Shown here: positions 1-9,012 of the stretch, piece by piece | How the letters are laid out: the number at the start of each line of letters is the position of its first letter | How positions within the stretch are numbered: position 1 is the stretch's first letter | Origin: CAZYME01 sp964648115 | GTDB lineage: Bacteria; Pseudomonadota; Gammaproteobacteria; Legionellales; Legionellaceae | NCBI GenBank assembly: GCA_964648115.1 | Contig: CAZYME010000021.1 | Span: 1-44,874, forward strand | DNA length: 44,874 bases | Direction: 5' to 3' | Made by a program: the position numbers and the translations under genes | Notes under the pieces: generated by a model | The model's input: the letters and a program-made list of their open reading frames with translations, nothing else | What the model was told of the DNA's origin: nothing | The model's database searches: none

Positions 1-357
1 CCGCCACCTGGAATTAATTTAATTCAGAGGCGACAACTTTCCTGAAATTGGGGGAAACCATGGATAACTTCCTTGATCTCGCCATCCATGGCTCAGTCTT
101 TACGGAAGTTACCCACCGTTTCGCTTAATAATAAATTTGCTGTTTTGGTCATAATTATGGCAACATAAGCTCCCAATTAATGACTATGATCAACCTGGAT
201 CTCTAAACTCATTTCAGACTCATTTTAGGATTGGAATATACTGCCTTGTTCTCAGATTCAATTCATAAGTGCAACTTTTATATATAAATAAACCAGAGAG
301 GATAAATTTCAAGATCAACATCATAAGGCCGCTTTCTTAGGCAGAGTGAGCCATTAC
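1..357. other. Non-coding left edge with a palindrome
   Basis: No convincing reading frame was found on either strand. The clearest structure is an 8-bp inverted repeat: CCATGGAT at 58-65 is answered by ATCCATGG at 84-91. A second pair interleaves with it, TAACTTCC near 64-71 and GGAAGTTA near 107-114, so only one of the two could form at a time. This is downstream of wzt on the minus strand, but no T-run follows, so it is not called a terminator. Confidence 0.35.
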
Positions 358-1128
358 CTAGCGGGTGTTGTCTGACTCGATAGTTTTGCCGTAACACTCC
401 ATCACTTCATCAACACCACCAAATCTAATAATCCTTCCATGATCTAGTAACATCGCTTTATTACACATTTTCCTGATTAACTCATCTGAATGGGAAGCAA
501 TAACCAAAATTCCAATTTTATTATAAAAATATTCAAGTCTTTTTATCGCTTTTTTTGCAAAGCTTGAATCAACAACACCAATATCTTCATCCATTAGTAA
601 AATTTCAGGATCCAATGATGTAACAACTGCAAAACACAGTCGTAAAACCATCCCAGTAGAGTATGTTCTAGCAGGAAGATAAATATAATCTCCAAGTTCA
701 CTGAACTCGATAATTTCATCTTTTTTTGCATCGATAGTTTTTTTGGTTAAACCATAATACATACCCATAGTGTATATATTCTCATAACCTGTATCATCAT
801 TATCTAATCCTAGATTAAGATTAAATAAAGAGGTAACCTTTCCGGTAGTTTTTATTATGCCCTTGTGGGGAATATAAACTCCCCCTAGCACATTCAATAG
901 GGACGATTTCCCTGCTCCATTGTGTCCAATTAGTCCTAAGCGGTCACCCTCTTCCAGAGAAAAGCTAATATCGTCTAATGCACGAACAGAAACATGATGG
1001 CCAGTAGTGGTTTTTTGGATGCTCCCACCGAGAAAACGGTTACGTACCAGATTTCTTAGACTTCGGCTAGAATCATAAACAGGAATATCGACGGTAATAT
1101 TTTGCACATCTAAACGTTTCTTTTTCAT
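358..1128 (-). CDS. wzt: ABC transporter ATP-binding protein, Wzt-type polysaccharide exporter
   Basis: This is the ATPase of an O-antigen/polysaccharide ABC exporter that moves lipid-linked glycan across the inner membrane together with Wzm. Visible motifs are Walker A GHNGAGKS (about residues 68-75), the Wzt-style signature YSTGMVLRLCFA, Walker B ILLMDED and an H-loop ASHSDE. At 256 aa it has only the nucleotide-binding domain and lacks the C-terminal carbohydrate-binding domain of long Wzt proteins, so export probably does not depend on recognising a capped chain end. The start is placed at 1128 because AGGA lies 7 nt upstream. A start at 1146 would add six residues and overlap the wzm stop. 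It follows wzm by 8 nt and is the last gene of the operon. Confidence 0.93.
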   Translation of the reverse strand: MKKKRLDVQNITVDIPVYDSSRSLRNLVRNRFLGGSIQKTTTGHHVSVRALDDISFSLEEGDRLGLIGHNGAGKSSLLNVLGGVYIPHKGIIKTTGKVTSLFNLNLGLDNDDTGYENIYTMGMYYGLTKKTIDAKKDEIIEFSELGDYIYLPARTYSTGMVLRLCFAVVTSLDPEILLMDEDIGVVDSSFAKKAIKRLEYFYNKIGILVIASHSDELIRKMCNKAMLLDHGRIIRFGGVDEVMECYGKTIESDNTR

Positions 1129-1136
1129 TGCGATTC

Positions 1137-2015
1137 CTAGAGCCAAAAAACCAAATGCCTATAATATTTACTCAAAATTTTCATAGTAAACAACCAACCC
1201 ACTATACAAATACCTATAGAAGCCACCCAATTATTTAGAGTCGGTTGCTGCCCTAACAATGGTGCTCTCGCAATTGCAACAAGGTGAGATAAAGGGTTTA
1301 CCATAATAAACAGCTTTGCTTGCCAGGAGGAACCAAGTTGTGATGGCATCCATAAAACTGGGGTAACAAATAATGCAATTTGTAAAAAACTGCTAATTAC
1401 TTGCTTTATATCACGGTAACGCGCAGAGAAAAGTCCAAACAAGATAGAAACCCAGCTTATTGTTAAACACAAAATCAACATTGCTGGGAAAAACAACAGT
1501 GTATTTAAATTCAGTGGAACACGAAAAATCAAAATAATAGCTAGGTAAACTATTAAATGGTGTAGAAGTATTATGACATTCCGCGCCACAACAGTATTCG
1601 CATAAACTGAGTAGGGTAGAGGAAGTTGCTTAATCAACACACTCATATCCAGAAAAGTACCACACGCTTCGGTAATAGACGTAGAAACGAATGTCCATAT
1701 TATAAATCCTGAAGCAAAGAAAGGTAAAAAAACTTTTGTATCCACATGCCATAACCTCGGAAAAATGATCCCCATTGTTCCAATAAAAATTCCTACACTT
1801 AGGGTTACCCAAAATGGACCTAAAAGCGTCCTTCTATAGCGCCTATGAATCTCCGATACTGCCATGTGAATCCAAATACGCCAAAACAAAAAACCTCGTA
1901 TATAAATCTCTAGTCCTTTAAGGGAGTGTTTACTAAAAAATCTGTCTAAAGCACTTAATCCATCAAACTCATCAGCCCCTGTCATCGTCGCGGCACTGAT
2001 TTGTAATTCAGCCAC
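1137..2015 (-). CDS. wzm: ABC-2 type permease, Wzm-type polysaccharide exporter
   Basis: This is the membrane subunit of the O-antigen exporter and partner of Wzt. The protein has 292 aa, with an N-terminal amphipathic stretch containing HRRYRRTLLGPFW, the usual cytoplasmic entry segment of Wzm/KpsM permeases, followed by about six hydrophobic segments. The start is GTG, overlapping the TAG stop of the upstream gene by one base, with GGAG about 10 nt upstream. An internal ATG at 1985 lacks a ribosome site. Adjacency to wzt supports the pair. This organisation implies chain completion on the cytoplasmic side before export rather than Wzy-type polymerisation. Confidence 0.93.
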   Translation of the reverse strand: MAELQISAATMTGADEFDGLSALDRFFSKHSLKGLEIYIRGFLFWRIWIHMAVSEIHRRYRRTLLGPFWVTLSVGIFIGTMGIIFPRLWHVDTKVFLPFFASGFIIWTFVSTSITEACGTFLDMSVLIKQLPLPYSVYANTVVARNVIILLHHLIVYLAIILIFRVPLNLNTLLFFPAMLILCLTISWVSILFGLFSARYRDIKQVISSFLQIALFVTPVLWMPSQLGSSWQAKLFIMVNPLSHLVAIARAPLLGQQPTLNNWVASIGICIVGWLFTMKILSKYYRHLVFWL

Positions 2016-3163
2016 TATCTAACTCCTTCATTTAAAACATCGCACATTTGCTCGAATTCGCGGGAGATTACGTTCAAATCATCATCCTCCCATACCCATT
2101 TTTGAAATTTATTTGTGAATTGTGGATTTTCTCCAAGCACAAACCCCCTATCAAGAAGAACCTCAGTGGACGCTTGAGGAACCGTTTCTACGCTTGTTTT
2201 AAATGTAATATAACGGCAACGCGGATTCAGCCAACATAATGCCATAGGACCATTATTGACACCAAGATTTAAATAAGCCAACTCATATAATCCGCAACGT
2301 AAATTCAGATTCCAGCAAGCTGGAAGAAAAAAATCAAATTCCTGCAGTTCAGTGGGCGATTCACTCAAAGCTTGTTCTGTGTCAGGAACAAACACCACAT
2401 AATAGCGCTCTTTATCTAAAGTTCTAGCAAACTGCGCCCAAGCAACAATATTGCTGTTTCGAGCAGGAGAATAGGCATACTGGCGTAAGGTAATAACTAT
2501 GATTTTTTTATTTTTGCATCCTCTAGATAGCCACTGAGAAACATACTCTAAAGTTTGTTGATCAGCCTGCAACGCCATAAACTTCTGGCGATAATCCATA
2601 GCCTTCCTGGGTGAATACGGGACAGGAAACGTAACATTGTATTTCTCAGGATAAACAAAATACGCCTGTTGCTCTCTAACTAACATTGCTTCAGCACGTG
2701 TCGCACAGAGCATAAAGCTAGAGGCACAAGGTAATAACCTAATGGCCGGAAGTAGTATGGAATAGATACGCCAATAGCGCGCTTCTCTATCTATTATTTT
2801 TTCATATTCAGCCTCTTCTTTTCTTAAACCTTCTTCAGTTCCAGGGACAAAAACAATTCGTAAATTTGATAATCCCAACTCATTTCGTCTTGCATTTGCA
2901 ATACACAGGGCCCAAATAAAATCATAGGTTATAGGTTCCACTTCAAAATCATAAAAAAAATAGAGGCTATTCTTAGAGGATTTTGACATCAAACTGTATA
3001 CGTAAAACAAAAAATTAATCGGTTTGTTAAGCAAATAATAAACAAAAATAAAGAATGGCTTTAAACGCTTTCCAACGGTTGTAGTTGGCTCAATAAACTC
3101 GCGAAAGATACGGCGTATCATCCAAATTAAGCCTTGTTGCTTTAATTTTAAGAGTAGATCCAT
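2015..3163 (-). CDS. Putative glycosyltransferase-like protein of the LPS cluster
   Basis: This 382-aa soluble-looking protein has a basic, hydrophobic N-terminal region (about residues 30-58) that may bind the membrane. No diagnostic motif gives a firm family. The alternating beta/alpha pattern (RIVFVPG, KKIIVITLR, YYVVFVPDTE) and the near-C-terminal segment LGVNNGPMALCWL resemble the nucleotide-sugar-binding half of GT-B or family-9-like glycosyltransferases. It is translationally coupled to wzm (stop/start overlap of one base), which places it in the export operon. A role in transferring a sugar to the exported glycan is inference from fold hints and context. A weak GAGA precedes the ATG. 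Confidence 0.6.
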   Translation of the reverse strand: MDLLLKLKQQGLIWMIRRIFREFIEPTTTVGKRLKPFFIFVYYLLNKPINFLFYVYSLMSKSSKNSLYFFYDFEVEPITYDFIWALCIANARRNELGLSNLRIVFVPGTEEGLRKEEAEYEKIIDREARYWRIYSILLPAIRLLPCASSFMLCATRAEAMLVREQQAYFVYPEKYNVTFPVPYSPRKAMDYRQKFMALQADQQTLEYVSQWLSRGCKNKKIIVITLRQYAYSPARNSNIVAWAQFARTLDKERYYVVFVPDTEQALSESPTELQEFDFFLPACWNLNLRCGLYELAYLNLGVNNGPMALCWLNPRCRYITFKTSVETVPQASTEVLLDRGFVLGENPQFTNKFQKWVWEDDDLNVISREFEQMCDVLNEGVR

Positions 3164-3439
3164 TTTATTCTCATATTTACAATTTCAATTCACATCTCAT
3201 ATGAAATGAATCTAGCGGGCTTCTTGCGGGTTTTACACCTCCTACCCAACATGAAGTTGATTTCTTATGTAATGTAATCCTGTAGGAGAACGTTCTGAAA
3301 AAGTAACGTTTCTGCATAGCGGGATCGACAGTTTTGTCATGTTATGACTTGATCTCCCCTTGATCACCTAACATATCTTACTAAAGTAAACCCAAACCTC
3401 ATCATCCCAAGCTCACTGAAAAATCAAAGTGCTAGCATA

Positions 3440-4432
3440 TTACGCCCGCATAACATAGTCAGTAGAATATGTTTTTAATTGATCAAGATATCGATCTGTC
3501 CAAGTGACCATTTCATCTAGTCCCTGTTCCCAAGTAATTTCAGGCACCCAACCTACATCTCGTTGAATCGCTGATGAATCCAGCCAATATCTGGAGTCTT
3601 GCCCCAACCGATCTTCTGTTATTTCACATAAACTACTAAACGGTATGTTCAACGCTTTTGCACAGCGCTCTACAACTTCACGAATTGAGCTGGGTTCTTT
3701 TGCGCCAGCATTATAAACCGCTCCTAAAGGTGCTTTTTCCGATATCAAGTAAATCGCCCGTGCCAAATCCCGCGCATGTATATACGATTTCTCAGCTCGT
3801 CCTCCGCCGTGTAGGGGTAATTTTTTCCCCAATCGACCCAGTAATAAAGCCTTAGGTATTACCCGATGCAGCAGTTGCCCTGGGCAATATGCATTAGAAG
3901 GTCGAATAATATTCATTGGGAAATTTAAGAACCGACTAATTGACATTAAATGCATATCAAATGCTACTTTTGACACTGCGTAAGGACTAGATGGTTTAAT
4001 GGGCTCTTCTTCAGTGCAAGGATAATCCGTAGAGCCATAGATTTCTGAAGTGCCAACGTGAATAAAACGCTCTAACCAATCCCGTTTCATCAACTCTTCA
4101 GTTAATCGCGGAAGAGCCATAGAGTTCATTTCATAAAAGCGCCAACTATTTTTCCAAGATACAGCCCCTTCACCTTGAGCAGCATAATTAATAATAACCT
4201 CTGGCTTTTCCCTGTCTAAAAGCTCCATTAAAAAATCAAACTCGTAAGTAACATGTCGAGCATGATATTCAAAATGTTCTCTTTTATGAATGTTTAAGGA
4301 AAATGGCTCCTCCCTTAGCAAATTTCGACCAATACCAATCACTTTTTTGGGTTGAGCATGATCGAGTAAGTAAATTGCTGTATGAATACCAAAAGAGCCA
4401 CCACCACCTAAAATTGCGTAGGTTTTTCCCAC
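3440..4432 (-). CDS. NAD-dependent epimerase/dehydratase (4,6-dehydratase-like extended SDR)
   Basis: This 330-aa extended short-chain dehydrogenase probably acts on a nucleotide sugar. It has an N-terminal Rossmann loop GGGGSFG, a catalytic segment GTSEIYG and the active-site pair YAVSK. The Thr-Ser-Glu triplet is what GDP-mannose 4,6-dehydratases carry where dTDP-glucose dehydratases have Thr-Asp-Glu. The later QDSRYWLDSS...GWVPE region looks like the C-terminal substrate region of RmlB-type enzymes. A 4,6-dehydratase making a 4-keto-6-deoxy intermediate is therefore plausible, but the substrate cannot be read from the sequence. It lies 276 nt upstream of the wzm-side operon, in a gap with no recognisable feature, and downstream of a methyltransferase. 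Confidence 0.82.
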   Translation of the reverse strand: MGKTYAILGGGGSFGIHTAIYLLDHAQPKKVIGIGRNLLREEPFSLNIHKREHFEYHARHVTYEFDFLMELLDREKPEVIINYAAQGEGAVSWKNSWRFYEMNSMALPRLTEELMKRDWLERFIHVGTSEIYGSTDYPCTEEEPIKPSSPYAVSKVAFDMHLMSISRFLNFPMNIIRPSNAYCPGQLLHRVIPKALLLGRLGKKLPLHGGGRAEKSYIHARDLARAIYLISEKAPLGAVYNAGAKEPSSIREVVERCAKALNIPFSSLCEITEDRLGQDSRYWLDSSAIQRDVGWVPEITWEQGLDEMVTWTDRYLDQLKTYSTDYVMRA

Positions 4433-4504
4433 AATATCTCCTATTCTTAATGCACTAACATTCGTTTTAATGTTCTAATTTGAGATGGCAGAACAAGCCC
4501 GTTT

Positions 4505-5500
4505 TCATTTTGTATTTGTCAATGGTTTTTGAGCAATTGTAGCTATGTTTCCTAATTTTATTGGGATGATAGGATTAGAGAAAGAAGGGATAAGAGTATT
4601 ACTTAAACCCAATGCCGTTAAACCCGCTTTCACGAAATACATTAAGGGAAAATAATTAGCAGTTTTCACGGTTTGCAATATATTAAAACTTTCTGATTTT
4701 AATAAGGCTTGTATTGTAGATGTTCTAAAGAGTTGTGGATGTTGCAAAGTATAAGGTGGCCACTTTTTCTTTAAGAAACGCGATAATAAGGAAGACTCAT
4801 CATGCGTCACAATAAAAACAATACCACCTGGTTTCAGGTTTTGATAAATATCATGCATCAATCGGCGAGGTTCTAGAAGGTGATCTAGGGTATGTATAAT
4901 GACTGCAATTGACAACGAATTGTGCGCAACATCAGAAACTTCATAGTTTTTTATTCGTATCTCATGTTTTTTAGTTCTTACATTTGTTTTAAGATCCTCA
5001 TGAACTTCATAATTTGGCTCATACAAAAATAAATTACCAATTCGTTCTTCATGTGTAAAATATTTAGCAAAAAGACCTATATCAGCACCTATCTCTAAAT
5101 AGTCCCCCTCCGGCAAAAGATAATTTTTAACAAGATCATAGTAAGCTTTTTGGGTGCGATCACGAGCTTTGAGAGGAGCCTCCGCCATATTTTCCTCTTG
5201 GTTTTTATATAAACCATTCAACTGTTCTTGCGTTAAATAGGTTGGACAATACAGTAAGTGACATTTGTCACATCGGTAATATGAAAAGAACACTCTTTTA
5301 TTAGTATAACCTGAAGCAAATTTTCCGTGCTTGTTTAAAGAAAGCTGTTCTGCTGGTGGCATAGATTGCAAGGTTAATGCCGCCTTTTCCGTACCTGAAA
5401 AGCAACCAGGACACGATGTGCGTTTTAAAAAAGAATGAGTAAAATCAACTAGTTCTGTATCTAAGCCATAACTTGCTTCCATACCATACTCCATGTTCAC
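4505..5500 (-). CDS. Class I SAM-dependent methyltransferase with N-terminal zinc-ribbon
   Basis: The N-terminal part has two Cys pairs (CPGC near residue 34 and CDKC near residue 77) that look like a zinc-binding module. A Rossmann methyltransferase domain follows with SAM motif I YLEIGADIGLFAKYF and a post-I HTLDHLLEPRRL segment. This layout is typical of C- or O-methyltransferases acting on nucleotide-linked keto sugars in polysaccharide and antibiotic clusters, such as the C-3 methyltransferases that build branched 6-deoxy sugars. Location beside a 4,6-dehydratase-like gene fits that role, but the substrate is inference. The longest frame starts with GTG at 5500. An ATG two codons later (5494) is equally possible, and neither has a strong ribosome site. 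Confidence 0.78.
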   Translation of the reverse strand: MNMEYGMEASYGLDTELVDFTHSFLKRTSCPGCFSGTEKAALTLQSMPPAEQLSLNKHGKFASGYTNKRVFFSYYRCDKCHLLYCPTYLTQEQLNGLYKNQEENMAEAPLKARDRTQKAYYDLVKNYLLPEGDYLEIGADIGLFAKYFTHEERIGNLFLYEPNYEVHEDLKTNVRTKKHEIRIKNYEVSDVAHNSLSIAVIIHTLDHLLEPRRLMHDIYQNLKPGGIVFIVTHDESSLLSRFLKKKWPPYTLQHPQLFRTSTIQALLKSESFNILQTVKTANYFPLMYFVKAGLTALGLSNTLIPSFSNPIIPIKLGNIATIAQKPLTNTK

Positions 5501-5634
5501 TAAAAAATGAATATCTTTAACAAATATACGACAAAACCATATAATAAAAAATTATTATAAAATGAAATTATCCATTATTCTCATCGAGTGCCCGCAAGAC
5601 TCCCCTAACCACCTTATCAAAGTTTTTTTACATT

Positions 5635-6693
5635 CTAAAATGGCCCTGCAAACCAATCTCCAGGGACATCTTTAGGATACTTATTTCTACTATCTCTCAT
5701 TGGTTGCAAATCAATTGGCAGGGATAGCATTTGACAAACTGTATCTGCAATATCCTCACTGTAGATATACGCTGGATTAGCAAGTGCTGGTGACGTTAAA
5801 ACAGGGTAATCTGAAAGCGCCAGGCGTTGCGGAGGAGCGGTTAGTTCGTTAAAACAATCCATTGACACACGTGCTACAATTTCACTTGCCACCGAACAAA
5901 ATTCTGAAGCTGTGTCCAATACCAATAGCTTACCTGTTTTTCTTACCGAGGAAAAAACGGTTTCCCAATCAAGTGGCTTAATGGTTCTCAGATCAATCAG
6001 TTCACAATTAACACCATACTCCTTAAGATAATCTACAGCATGTAATGCTTCGATAGTCATATAAGACATAGAAACTATAGTAATATCGGAACCTTCTGTT
6101 ATTTTTCTAGCCTTTCCTAAAGGCACAAACTGATACGGATTTGCTGCCTGATTCGCTTTTATATTATGTAGCCAGCGATGCTCTAAAAAAATAACAGGAT
6201 TATTATCAAAAATACTCGAAAGTAATAACCCGTACGCATCTTCTGCCAAAGAGGGCATCACAACTTTCAAACCTGGAACTTGTGCAAAACAGGACTGCAA
6301 ACTTTGACAGTGGGTTGGACCTTGTCCCCACCCTCTGCCTACTATAACTCGCGTGGTCAAATTGACTGGCATTGTCCCGGCAAAAACACTATTCCACTTA
6401 GCTGCGCCATTGATAATTTGATCCATTGCCAACAAAACAAAATCGAGTCGGGTATGCGAAAATATCGGTCGAAATCCATTAATAGCCAAACCAATTCCTA
6501 CTCCAGTTAATGCGTTTTCTGCAGTAGGCATATCAAAGACACGAGCTTCCCCAAACTCCTCTACCAGATCTGCCGAAGTTCCGAACATCCGACCTTTATC
6601 ATTAATTCCCAACGCATAATGCAGAACAGTCTTGTCAAGACGCATTGCTGTTTTAAAGGCCTCATTAATGAGATTACTAAATCGATGGTTCAA
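5635..6693 (-). CDS. Alpha-ketoacid dehydrogenase E1 component, beta subunit-like
   Basis: This 352-aa member of the transketolase pyrimidine/C-terminal family pairs with the E1-alpha gene immediately upstream; their frames overlap by 17 nt. It carries the Glu of the pyrimidine-binding domain in PTAENALTGVG, the beta-subunit segment MDQIINGAAKWN and a C-terminal transketolase domain (KLLVLDT...). In ordinary metabolism such pairs form the decarboxylating E1 of pyruvate, branched-chain or acetoin dehydrogenase. Here no E2 lipoyl acyltransferase or E3 is nearby and all neighbours are sugar genes. The pair may therefore transfer a two-carbon unit, or otherwise use TPP chemistry, in making a surface glycan component. 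That role is inference. Confidence 0.85.
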   Translation of the reverse strand: MNHRFSNLINEAFKTAMRLDKTVLHYALGINDKGRMFGTSADLVEEFGEARVFDMPTAENALTGVGIGLAINGFRPIFSHTRLDFVLLAMDQIINGAAKWNSVFAGTMPVNLTTRVIVGRGWGQGPTHCQSLQSCFAQVPGLKVVMPSLAEDAYGLLLSSIFDNNPVIFLEHRWLHNIKANQAANPYQFVPLGKARKITEGSDITIVSMSYMTIEALHAVDYLKEYGVNCELIDLRTIKPLDWETVFSSVRKTGKLLVLDTASEFCSVASEIVARVSMDCFNELTAPPQRLALSDYPVLTSPALANPAYIYSEDIADTVCQMLSLPIDLQPMRDSRNKYPKDVPGDWFAGPF

Positions 6694-7735
6694 CGAGTGG
6701 CTCCTCCCTCTTACAATCCAAAGTAGCTTTCAACCAGTCTAAATTACTCTCTGCATATAAGTATTTGAATCTATCCTCTGCTGGTGGAAAAGGAGATTCT
6801 TCAGCAAAACTGAATGCATCATTTATTTCATTTTGAATCTGTAAACGATAGTCTGCAATTTCTTCCAGTGAAATAATCGATAACGATAACAATTGATTTT
6901 CTAACAACTCTAAAGGATCTTTTGCAAGCCAATATTCAAGCTCATCTCTCGGCCGATATCTTTCATCTAAATCATCTTCGTGACCACAATGCTCCTTATA
7001 GCGGTAGGTTAAAAACTCTAAAAACCAAGGACCATCATTACTTCTTAAATCAGCAAAGACCTTACATACTGAGCTAAAAGAGGAATAAACCTCATTACCA
7101 TCAAATTGAGCAGATTTAACACCAATTCCCTGAGCCAGTTCAAAAATATGACGCCCTTTGGGCTGTCTCAAGTCGAGTGGAGTATTGACAGAATACAGAT
7201 TATTTTCACAGACAAAGATCACTGGGAGCTTCTTTAAAATTGCGTAATTTAAAGATTCATAAAAAGCCCCTTCTTCAATCGCAGCATCACCGAGAAAAAT
7301 ACATGTGATTGCATCCTCTTGCTTTAATTTTTGCGCCAAGGCTAAGCCAACACCAACAGGAATTGTATTACCTATAATGGCCTTACTGGCTACGAACCCA
7401 GCTGATAAATCGCTAAGATTCATCGAACCACCTCTTCCCTCAGTGCAGCCTGTTTTTTTTCCATACAACTCAGCAATCAACCCACGTAAGCTGCCGCCTT
7501 TAGCTAAATAGTGCGCATGGGCGCGATGAGAACTAACAGCCAAATCAGACTTTGTTAAATTAAGACCAATCATGGCAGAAACTCCTTCTTGGCCTATAGA
7601 CAAATGTGTAGGACATCGCATTTGGCCTTTGGGATAACGTTTGGCAATTTGCTCTTCAACTAAACGAATACGTAAAATTTCATAAAATAATTTTTTATAC
7701 TGGTCGTTATTAATATTGTTATTATCCAACACCAT
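6677..7735 (-). CDS. Thiamine-diphosphate-dependent E1 component, alpha subunit-like
   Basis: The 352-aa alpha subunit of a TPP-dependent E1 enzyme carries the complete TPP/Mg motif: GD at residues 149-150, then about 27 residues to the closing ENN near 177-179. It also has the alpha-family segments GRGGSMNLSD and SSHRAHAHYLAKG. CPTHLSIGQEG near the N-terminus is similar to E1-alpha homologues found in polysaccharide loci. It is the first gene of the coupled pair. No lipoyl or E3 partner is encoded in the window, so a classical dehydrogenase complex is unlikely unless it borrows subunits from elsewhere. The family assignment is secure; the substrate is unknown. Confidence 0.86.
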   Translation of the reverse strand: MVLDNNNINNDQYKKLFYEILRIRLVEEQIAKRYPKGQMRCPTHLSIGQEGVSAMIGLNLTKSDLAVSSHRAHAHYLAKGGSLRGLIAELYGKKTGCTEGRGGSMNLSDLSAGFVASKAIIGNTIPVGVGLALAQKLKQEDAITCIFLGDAAIEEGAFYESLNYAILKKLPVIFVCENNLYSVNTPLDLRQPKGRHIFELAQGIGVKSAQFDGNEVYSSFSSVCKVFADLRSNDGPWFLEFLTYRYKEHCGHEDDLDERYRPRDELEYWLAKDPLELLENQLLSLSIISLEEIADYRLQIQNEINDAFSFAEESPFPPAEDRFKYLYAESNLDWLKATLDCKREEPLVEPSI

Positions 7736-7799
7736 GACACCTTTAATTTAGTTAATTCCATTCTGTCCGAAGTTAGTTATATTTTCCCACTACATCTCC

Positions 7800-8981
7800 T
7801 TAATTCGACTTCAGTCTTGACTTGCACCAGCTCACTGCACCTCGTGTTTTCCAATAATACTGTTTTAATACATTTTTAGACTTATTCGGAAGCAAACTCA
7901 AAATACCTTTTCGCATTTTTATAAAGAGCTTGCTTGTAGTGCGAGAAACATTCGTATTTGTAAATACTACATTAACAAGTTGCAAACTCACTCGTTCAGC
8001 TTTTATCCAATTGTCATTCAATTCACCTGCATGCAATTTGTAAGTATTATAAAAGTGAATTTTATGTAGCTCATTCACAAGGTTACTTTGTGAAATATTC
8101 TTGACAGCTTTACACTTTTCATCTTCATTCCACACTAAACCATCCTCTACCCTATCCTGTTCTTGTGTCATCGAATACAAAATCATATTGTCCGAATCTT
8201 GTTCCCACAAGAATTGATTTAAGTTAAGAAAGTTTCTTTTTATAAAGCTACCATCAATCGTATCAAATTTATTAAATGTGATAGCTTCTTTACGTGCTTG
8301 GCAATTAACCATAATTGGATGCCAATGAAACGCTCTTACTAATAATCCACATTCATTGGGGATACTCCAACTCACCATGTGAGGTGTCTTTGTAAATCCA
8401 TTTTCAACAATATTATAATTTTTAAACTCGCTATGAAGCATAGGAAGACCTATCTCAACCAGTGTTCTTGGAGGAAATACCAGTGGTTCATCCTCAGCTA
8501 AATGCATAGAATTAACAAAATCAATAAACTTTTCTTTTATGATTCTTGGGCCAGGCACCAAAACCACATCTCGACCTTCAGAGGCATACTTTTCTAAACT
8601 CTTGAATGTACCATCAGAAACAATACAATCAGGAATTAAATAAATAGCATAAGCATTATCCTTACAAGCAAGTTCAGTTGCCTTTTCATAACCCAGTGTC
8701 ATGCGACAATAAACATTGCTCTCATCTTCTCCTCCTAGTTCAATAAACAACGGTTCGATATAGCTTTCTAGTTTTTTGAATATGAGCGATTGAGATATTT
8801 TTGTATAATCTTGTTTTGAAGTCACAAAAATAAATTTTGAATACCTTAGGTTAGTAAGATTAGGAATATTTTTAGGCGATAAAAAACAACGTAACCCAAT
8901 GCGCAGCAACATATCTACATAGTCGTCACCCCAAACAACGACCATAAAATATAATGCAAGCTTTTGTCCTGCTCTATCCAT
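7800..8981 (-). CDS. Glycosyltransferase-like protein (GT-A-like, function unknown)
   Basis: This 393-aa protein begins its conserved part with VVVWGDDYVDMLLRIGLRCFLSP. It continues with IPDCIVSDGTFKSL, VLVPGPRI, a FPPRTLVEIGLPMLH segment and RAFHWHPIMVN. This combination is shared, as I recall, by hypothetical proteins of proteobacterial LPS and capsule loci that look like nucleotide-diphospho-sugar transferases. The D-x-x-x-S-D-G segment could be the metal/nucleotide site, but no classic DxD was identified. It sits between a methyltransferase and the E1 pair in the minus-strand surface-glycan operon. Sugar transfer is inferred and low-resolution. Confidence 0.6.
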   Translation of the reverse strand: MDRAGQKLALYFMVVVWGDDYVDMLLRIGLRCFLSPKNIPNLTNLRYSKFIFVTSKQDYTKISQSLIFKKLESYIEPLFIELGGEDESNVYCRMTLGYEKATELACKDNAYAIYLIPDCIVSDGTFKSLEKYASEGRDVVLVPGPRIIKEKFIDFVNSMHLAEDEPLVFPPRTLVEIGLPMLHSEFKNYNIVENGFTKTPHMVSWSIPNECGLLVRAFHWHPIMVNCQARKEAITFNKFDTIDGSFIKRNFLNLNQFLWEQDSDNMILYSMTQEQDRVEDGLVWNEDEKCKAVKNISQSNLVNELHKIHFYNTYKLHAGELNDNWIKAERVSLQLVNVVFTNTNVSRTTSKLFIKMRKGILSLLPNKSKNVLKQYYWKTRGAVSWCKSRLKSN

Positions 8982-9012
8982 TTAAATACACCATCCTGAA
9001 ATTTTTATTAAT

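Noticed and set aside
5540..5559. An AT-only hairpin (TATAATAA, four A, TTATTATA) between two minus-strand genes
   Set aside because: Stems made only of A and T are expected by chance in a gap this AT-rich, and the location does not suggest a terminator.
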